DNA from: JAHCHG01 sp965214585
GTDB taxonomy: Bacteria > Acidobacteriota > Blastocatellia > Pyrinomonadales > Pyrinomonadaceae
Direction: 5' to 3'
NCBI GenBank assembly: GCA_965214585.1
Contig: OZ243957.1
Location: 2,604,001-2,668,000, forward strand
DNA: 64,000 nucleotides
In this document: piece after piece, positions 59,165 through 64,000 of the stretch
Position numbering within the stretch: position 1 is the stretch's first letter
How the letters are laid out: the number at the start of each line of letters is the position of its first letter
The notes under the pieces: generated by a model
Told to the model about the DNA's origin: nothing
Databases searched by the model: none
The model's input: the letters and a program-made list of their open reading frames with translations, nothing else
Translations under genes and position numbers: made by a program

Positions 59165-60163
59165 TTAATAAGCCGCCAAACCACGCGCCGCTTCGATAAT
59201 TTCATTGAGGCTCGGCAAGTAATAATCTTCCATTTGCGGCGCGAACGGAACGGGCGAATCAATTGAGGCAACGCGAATTACGGGCGCGTCGAGCCATTCA
59301 AACGCTTCTTCGGCGATGATGGCGGAAATTTCGCCGCCGATTCCGCCCGTCAAACTCGCTTCGTGCAGAACGAGTGCGCGGTTTGTTTTTTTGACGGTTG
59401 CTAAAATTGCGTTTTTGTCCAAAGGCGCGAGCGAGCGCAGATCAATAATTTCGATTTTTAAGCCGTCTTCGCTTTCGAGTTTTTCCGCCGCGTCGAGCGC
59501 GTTTAGAACTTGTGCGCCGAAAGTGATGATTGATAAATCTCTTCCTTCGCGTGCAATTCGCGCTTTGCCGATTTCGACTGTGTAATCTTCTTCGGGCAAT
59601 TCTTCGCGCAGACGCGGCAGGCGGTAAAGTTTTTTGTGTTCAAAAAACAAAACCGGATCGGGATCACGAATTGCAGCTTTTATTAAACCTTTCGCGTCGT
59701 AAGCCGTCGAAGGTTCGACAATTTTAAGTCCCGCCGTATTTAAAAAAAACGATTCGGCATTGAGCGAATGAAACGGTCCGCCGCGCACGCCCGAACCGCA
59801 AGGTCCGCGAAAGACTGCGGAAATTGCGCCGCAGCCGCGATAACGCGATTTGGCGGCGTAATTTGTCAGCATATCGAAGCCGCCGGAAATAAAATCTATA
59901 AACTGAAATTCGGCAATCGGCTTCATTCCCAAAAGTGCCGCGCCGCACGCCGCGCCGACGATTGCGCTTTCCGAGATCGGCGTGTCAATCATTCGCTGTG
60001 CGCCAAATTCGTCAATAAATCCTTCGGTCAATTTAAATGCGCCGCCGTAAGTTCCGATGTCTTCGCCGATCATAAAAACAGTTTCGTCGCGCTTCATTTC
60101 TTCGTAAATTCCTTGCCGAATCGCTTCGATCATTGTTACGGCATTTTTTTTATTTTCTGACAT
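59165..60163 (-). CDS. 2-oxoacid dehydrogenase E1 component, beta subunit
   Basis: 332 residues from the ATG at 60163; the reading from 60226 adds an unlikely leader. Transketolase-like pyrimidine-binding domain (MIEAIRQGIYEEMKRDETVFMIGEDIGTYGGAF) and C-terminal transketolase domain (APVIRVASIDSPVPFAPQMEDYYLPS), full length. It pairs with the E1-alpha at 28851 to decarboxylate a 2-oxoacid; E3 is at 8309. The usual alpha-beta gene pair is split here. A diverged copy of its last 42 codons lies at 41913-42041. Confidence 0.94.
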   Translation of the reverse strand: MSENKKNAVTMIEAIRQGIYEEMKRDETVFMIGEDIGTYGGAFKLTEGFIDEFGAQRMIDTPISESAIVGAACGAALLGMKPIAEFQFIDFISGGFDMLTNYAAKSRYRGCGAISAVFRGPCGSGVRGGPFHSLNAESFFLNTAGLKIVEPSTAYDAKGLIKAAIRDPDPVLFFEHKKLYRLPRLREELPEEDYTVEIGKARIAREGRDLSIITFGAQVLNALDAAEKLESEDGLKIEIIDLRSLAPLDKNAILATVKKTNRALVLHEASLTGGIGGEISAIIAEEAFEWLDAPVIRVASIDSPVPFAPQMEDYYLPSLNEIIEAARGLAAY

Positions 60164-60362
60164 TGTTGTTTGAAATTTGAATAAACTGATTTTATCAATA
60201 GGAACACAATCAAAATTTATTTTCAAGAATATGAAATCTGATTCTGCGCCGCAAAAAACGGAAAATACTTTTCCGGTTTTTTTGATTCGTTTTTTTAATT
60301 ACACAACCACCGACTTACATTATATTTCCCCGTTCGTGTTAATCTGTAAGCTAAAAAAAATT

Positions 60363-60914
60363 ATGCGGAAATTTATTTATCAGATACATTTGTGGCTCGG
60401 ACTGTTTGTTTCGATTCCGGTTTTGGCGTGGGCTGTAAGCGGGTTTTTGTATGCTTTGCCGAATACGGTTGAAGGCGGAAAAGTTGATGTGATCGAGCGC
60501 GGGCGCGTGAAAATTGCGCCGAATGAAGCGATCCAAAAGGCGCATCAGTTTGCGGGGAAAACTTTGCCGACGACTGCTCTGACGCTTTTGATGCGCGACG
60601 GAAAGCCGTTTTATCAGGCGATTGGCGGAATGGGCGCGGATTCGATCTTGATAAATGCCGAAACGGGCGAAGTTTTGAAAACTCCCGCGCCGAATTTTTA
60701 TACGAGGTTTTTCAGGCAGGCGCATTTTTATTATTTTGCGGGAAGCTGGCAAGTTGCACTTCTGCTGATCTTTTCCGCGCTCGCATCGCTTTCGGCGTTG
60801 ACGGGAATTTATTTGAACTGCATTTATTGGCTTAATATAAGGCGAAAAAAAAGAAGAAATCTTAATAGGGATAAAGAGGATAAACAGGATGGAAAGCAAA
60901 ATTCAGATTTTTAG
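60363..60914 (+). CDS. PepSY-domain membrane protein
   Basis: 183 residues from the ATG at 60363. It opens MRKFIYQIHLWLGLFVSIPV, the first helix of PepSY-associated membrane proteins with the conserved His and Trp. A periplasmic PepSY-like domain (about 40-110, IAPNEAIQKAHQFAGKTLPT, INAETGEVL) and a second helix (VALLLIFSALASLSALTGIYLNCIYW) follow, with a basic tail. Related proteins include ferric-siderophore reductase-like PepSY proteins. A distinct enzymatic function is not evident. The longer reading from 60177 overlaps the divergent E1-beta start and is rejected. Confidence 0.8.
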   Translation: MRKFIYQIHLWLGLFVSIPVLAWAVSGFLYALPNTVEGGKVDVIERGRVKIAPNEAIQKAHQFAGKTLPTTALTLLMRDGKPFYQAIGGMGADSILINAETGEVLKTPAPNFYTRFFRQAHFYYFAGSWQVALLLIFSALASLSALTGIYLNCIYWLNIRRKKRRNLNRDKEDKQDGKQNSDF

Positions 60915-61008
60915 AAATCCCATTTATCTCCTTCATCCCTGTTAAAAGCAAAATTTTCTTGTCAAACTGCATCGGAACAATTAGTCTTATCAAAAGGAGT
61001 TACAAAAA

Positions 61009-61671
61009 ATGAAAACGATTTTGGCTTTGGCAATTTTATTAATCGGTTCGGTTTTTGCTTTCGGGCAGGATGAACAAGCACCGCTTGTCGAGAAAAATCT
61101 GAAATATAAGGATTTTACATACAAAAATATTCGCACGAATGAAGATGTGAATTTGCGTGATTTTGCAGGCGGCAAAAAGCTCGTAATGGTTGTTTATTAC
61201 GCGCCTTGGTGTCCGAATTGGCGGCACGAAGCACCGTTTGCTCAGAAACTTTACGATAAATATAAGGACAAAGGTTTTGACGTGATCGGCGTGAGCGAAT
61301 ACGACACGATTGAAGCGGCGAAAACGGATTTGGACAAGAAGAATATCACATTTACAGTTGTCGCCGAATCGGATTCAAAAGACGCGAAAAAGAAAACTCC
61401 GCATTATGAATACCGCATAAAAACGGGCGACACGCGCAATTGGGGTTCGCCTTGGAATATTTTTATTGAGGCGGAGAATTTGCGGGAAAAAGGCGACGTT
61501 TTGGTGAAAAAAGCCTTTGTCGTCAATGGCGAACTGATCGAAGATGAAGTTGAAAAATACGTCCGCCGCGAACTGGGTTTGCCCGCCGAAGACGCGGAAG
61601 CGAAGGCGAAAAATAAAGAGATCGAAGTTTGCGAAGAAGGAAACGCGGGTGCGGAGTTTAAAAAGCCTTGA
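61009..61671 (+). CDS. secreted thioredoxin-like redoxin (AhpC/TSA-TlpA type)
   Basis: 220 residues with a signal peptide (ILALAILLIGSVFAFGQ). The thioredoxin fold begins at KDFTYKNIRTNEDVNLRDFAG. The active-site region reads YAPWCPNWRHEAPFAQKLYDKY, with one Cys (WCPNW), so it lacks a resolving Cys in the usual CXXC place. The Pro of the cis-Pro loop is in WGSPWNIF. The C-terminal EVCEEG adds one more Cys. A periplasmic one-Cys thiol peroxidase or reductase-like role is possible. AAAGGAGT lies 8 bases before the ATG. Confidence 0.85.
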   Translation: MKTILALAILLIGSVFAFGQDEQAPLVEKNLKYKDFTYKNIRTNEDVNLRDFAGGKKLVMVVYYAPWCPNWRHEAPFAQKLYDKYKDKGFDVIGVSEYDTIEAAKTDLDKKNITFTVVAESDSKDAKKKTPHYEYRIKTGDTRNWGSPWNIFIEAENLREKGDVLVKKAFVVNGELIEDEVEKYVRRELGLPAEDAEAKAKNKEIEVCEEGNAGAEFKKP

Positions 61672-61734
61672 GAGTTTGGAGAGTTTTAGGAATTTGGAGA
61701 GTTTGTTCTGATAAGAAATTAATTTTTTTAAGGC

Positions 61735-61877
61735 AGAGGCGGAAACCCGACAGTTATGGAGGGTGCTGATCGAATAGAAGATTGCTGATTTTCAAAAAAT
61801 ACGTTGAAGATGCCGGTTATTTGTGAAACTTTTTGCTTTTAAACAGCACCCTCCATAACTGTCGGGTTTCCGCCTCT
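61735..61877. repeat. foldback element with perfect 34-bp arms
   Basis: AGAGGCGGAAACCCGACAGT and following bases (61735-61768) are the exact complement of 61844-61877. The 75-bp centre is AT-rich without an ORF. Not similar in sequence to the other foldback elements in the window. It could also act as a bidirectional terminator between the convergent redoxin and 61895 genes. Confidence 0.8.
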
Positions 61878-61894
61878 TTGAATTTTTCATTTGC

Positions 61895-62416
61895 TCAAGG
61901 CATCGCCGCCAAAGTGTCCGCCAGTTTTTCGACGACGATTAAAAGCGTTTTGCCCGATTCGTTGAATTGTCCCGCCAAGGCGTAATCTTCGGCTCTGCCG
62001 CTGATGTCGGAAATTCCCTGAATTTTCAGCAGAAAAGGTTTTAATTGGTCTTGGGTGCGAAAATCTATTTCCAGAGCGATTAGTCCGGCTCGTAGATTTC
62101 GGATGCTTTGCAGCACGTCGCGTTTGAACTGTTCGTTCTGCTCGGCGACTTCGCGCGAGGCTTTTCTTTCCTTTACGGCTTTGTCTATGTCTTCGATTCC
62201 TTTGGCGATTCCGCCGAGCGTGTATAAAAATTTCGTCGTGTTTTTTATTTGAATCGCAACCTTTTCCGCGCCTTGTTTGATTTGCGTTTTATCAACCGTT
62301 TGAACTTTCGGCGGCGCGGGTTTTTTTCTGTTTTTTCGTTTTTGCGCGGGCGCGGAAATCGTCAGACAGAGCAGACAACTGAAAACCAAAACTAATTTTA
62401 CAAAATTTTTATACAT
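61895..62416 (-). CDS. secreted helical hypothetical protein
   Basis: 173 residues. Signal peptide (LVLVFSCLLCLTISAPAQ), a basic Lys/Pro-rich stretch (KRKNRKKPAPPKVQ), then a long helical region (about 45-170) with alternating charges (IEDIDKAVKERKASREVAEQNEQFKRDVLQ). No family recognised. It is divergent from lipB and convergent with the redoxin gene. Confidence 0.65.
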   Translation of the reverse strand: MYKNFVKLVLVFSCLLCLTISAPAQKRKNRKKPAPPKVQTVDKTQIKQGAEKVAIQIKNTTKFLYTLGGIAKGIEDIDKAVKERKASREVAEQNEQFKRDVLQSIRNLRAGLIALEIDFRTQDQLKPFLLKIQGISDISGRAEDYALAGQFNESGKTLLIVVEKLADTLAAMP

Positions 62417-62472
62417 ATTTTTATTTCTCCGGGTTCGTCAAATCAACGGGAAAATCTTATCATTAAATACTG

Positions 62473-63147
62473 ATGCGAGAAAGAGAGTTACAAGTTCGCC
62501 GTTTGGGACGTTTTAAATATGATGCGGGTTTGCGTCTGCAAAAGGAACTCGAAACGGAAGTTATCGAAAAGCGCGAAACGGATTATCTTTTGCTGCTCGA
62601 ACATCCGCACACTTTTACGCTCGGACGGCGCGGAAAATCAGAAGGCGTTCTGGCGGGCGAAGAAGTTTTAAAGCGAATCGGCGCGACGGTTTTTGAAACG
62701 AATCGCGGCGGAAAAGTAACGTATCACGGCATCGGGCAGATCGTCGGCTATCCGATTATCAGTTTATCGCCTGATCGTAAGGATGTTCACAGATTCGTGC
62801 GCGAAATCGAAGAAGTTTTAATCCGCACGATGAACGATTTCGGCATCGAAGCCTTTCGCATCGAAGGTTTAACGGGCGTTCATACAAAATCAGGAAAAAT
62901 CGCGGCAATCGGCGTTCACATCAAGCGTTGGGTGACGACTCACGGTTTCGCGCTCAATGTGAATACGGATTTGAGTTATTTCGATAAAATAATCGCTTGC
63001 GAAGGCGAACCTGTAACTTCGATGGAATATTTATTGAGCGACGAGGTGACTTTGGCGCAAGTTGAGGATAAAATTATTAAAAATTTTAAGCAAGTTTTTG
63101 AATTTGAAAAAGTAGAGGAACAGGAAAAAGCCGCGCAGACGGCTTAG
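62473..63147 (+). CDS. lipB: octanoyl-[ACP]:protein N-octanoyltransferase (lipoate biosynthesis)
   Basis: 224 residues, full length. It transfers octanoyl from ACP to lipoyl domains of E2 and GcvH, the first step of lipoate formation. Family motifs: LLEHPHTFTLGRRG, RGGKVTYHGIGQIVGYPI, the catalytic Lys142 in SGKIAAIGVHIKRWVTTHGFALNV and the catalytic Cys176 in KIIACEGEPVTS. It fits the E1 and E3 genes of a 2-oxoacid dehydrogenase in the same window. LipA is not seen. Confidence 0.95.
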   Translation: MRERELQVRRLGRFKYDAGLRLQKELETEVIEKRETDYLLLLEHPHTFTLGRRGKSEGVLAGEEVLKRIGATVFETNRGGKVTYHGIGQIVGYPIISLSPDRKDVHRFVREIEEVLIRTMNDFGIEAFRIEGLTGVHTKSGKIAAIGVHIKRWVTTHGFALNVNTDLSYFDKIIACEGEPVTSMEYLLSDEVTLAQVEDKIIKNFKQVFEFEKVEEQEKAAQTA

Positions 63148-63159
63148 AAAATAATTATT

Positions 63160-64000
63160 ATGAAATTAGCAAAATTTTTTATATTCGTAATCGGAATCGT
63201 ATTTATCGCAAATTGCGACAGAACGCCGAAAAAGATCGAACCCGGCGGTTATACGGGAATGAACAACACGGAAAAAGTTAAAAATGTAAACGCTTACGAA
63301 AAACTCGAAGAGATCGGCAGACCGCTGAAAATTCAGGAAAAGATGAAGGAACGCGGCGCACAGGACGACGCGTCACCTGTTTTGAGATTCGTCGCGCCGA
63401 CAAACGGCGCGACGGTCAGCGGTTCGACTGTTGCAGTAAAACTCGAACTCGGCGGCGATCTGAAAGGTTACGAGCCGGGCAAAATTCCCGGAACTGATAT
63501 GGGAAATCACGTTCACATTATTTTGGACAACGAGCCGTATGAAGCGTATTACGATTTCAGCAAGCCGTTTGAACTAAAAAACGTATCGGACGGCGAACAC
63601 ACTCTGCGCGTTTTCCCTTCGCGTCCGTGGCACGAAAGCTATAAAAATCCGGGCGCGTTTCAAATGATAAGATTTACGGTTGCCAGCGGCGGAGCAGATC
63701 CGAACGAGCCTGTAACGACAAATTCCAATCAGCAAATGTCGAATGCAAATGCCGAAACAACGGCAAAATCCGGCGCGGTTGATATGTCGAAACCGCTTCT
63801 CACATACAGCCGTCCGAAAGGCGAATACAAAGGCGAAGATGCCGACGCGATTATGATTGATTTCTGGCTGACAAACGCGAAGCTGACAGGCGACGGCGGA
63901 CAATATAAAGTTCGTTATACGGTTGACAACAACGAACCGAAATTTATCGAGAAATGGCAGCCGATCTGGTTGGCGGGTTTTGCCGCCGGAACGCACAAAG
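63160..64000 (+). CDS. lipoprotein, partial (runs off the right edge)
   Basis: At least 280 residues. Signal with lipobox (FVIGIVFIANCDRTP), so it is lipid-anchored. After a charged linker, a beta-sandwich-like segment begins (RFVAPTNGATVSGSTVAVKLELGG), with GNHVHIILDNEPYEAYYD and DGEHTLRVFPSRPWHES, repeated in weaker form at TYSRPKGEYKGEDADAIMIDFW and VRYTVDNNEP. I recall similar His-containing repeats in uncharacterised acidobacterial lipoproteins. It begins 12 bp after lipB. Confidence 0.75.
   Translation, partial: MKLAKFFIFVIGIVFIANCDRTPKKIEPGGYTGMNNTEKVKNVNAYEKLEEIGRPLKIQEKMKERGAQDDASPVLRFVAPTNGATVSGSTVAVKLELGGDLKGYEPGKIPGTDMGNHVHIILDNEPYEAYYDFSKPFELKNVSDGEHTLRVFPSRPWHESYKNPGAFQMIRFTVASGGADPNEPVTTNSNQQMSNANAETTAKSGAVDMSKPLLTYSRPKGEYKGEDADAIMIDFWLTNAKLTGDGGQYKVRYTVDNNEPKFIEKWQPIWLAGFAAGTHK

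Noticed and set aside
60177..60362. Extended N-terminus of the PepSY protein
   Set aside because: Overlaps the divergent E1-beta start region and lacks family similarity; the hydrophobic PepSY start is at 60363.

Overview
The window looks like a chromosome segment of a Blastocatellia/Pyrinomonadaceae-like acidobacterium. This is inferred from gene content: an OmpR-type winged helix fused to a WD40-like propeller, delta-60-repeat and FG-GAP surface proteins, tail-fibre-like secreted proteins, Uma2 nucleases and phasins. Base composition is moderate, and several blocks are clearly more AT-rich. No rRNA, tRNA or CRISPR array was recognised.

Layout. 1-4834 (all minus) is a metal-handling run: MerR regulator, YHS-type copper P-ATPase, a Cys-rich secreted peptide, a FixH/YtkA-like lipoprotein, a DUF305 membrane protein and the first codons of a CzcA/CusA pump. 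5066-8368 is an AT-rich cassette (AAA+ ATPase with TerB-like repeats, a small paralogue and two small ORFs) lying between intact lpdA and a second, diverged copy of the last 19 lpdA codons. 8309-17114 is mostly housekeeping (lpdA, FG-GAP protein, glycerophosphodiesterase, SRPBCC protein, glycosyltransferase, serA). 17165-20095 is an AT-rich restriction-modification locus with half-size HsdS, a stand-alone PD-(D/E)XK nuclease and HsdM, recalling the AhdI 'type 1 1/2' arrangement. 20114-25178 is a lipid/PHA storage region (alpha/beta hydrolase, WS/DGAT acyltransferase, phasins, PhaR). 24496-27515 holds a RAYT transposase surrounded by palindromic REP elements and HMG-CoA reductase. 27606-41808 contains 2-oxoacid dehydrogenase E1-alpha, a hicAB cassette, a second hicB, MBL-fold, Uma2, M14, S33 and S9 hydrolases, TatA and a methyltransferase. 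42042-59164 is a 17 kb surface-protein island with a 1573-residue delta-60-repeat protein, four related fibre-like proteins, an IS630 and an IS3 element. 59165-64000 returns to metabolism: E1-beta, PepSY protein, redoxin, lipB and a partial lipoprotein.

The most notable observation is a repeated architecture. Three unrelated genes (lpdA, a 145-residue gene and the E1-beta gene) are each intact and followed by a cassette. Beyond each cassette, in the same orientation, lies a diverged copy of only the gene's last 17-43 codons, ending at the stop. The cassettes are a 3.2 kb AAA+ module, a 0.6 kb hicAB toxin-antitoxin module and a 17 kb surface island. No integrase is seen in any of them. This looks like repeated insertion at gene 3' ends with the gene end rebuilt.

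The window is also rich in foldback repeats: a RAYT-associated REP family, at least two members of a second palindrome family, and three further long inverted repeats, one lying inside a coding sequence.
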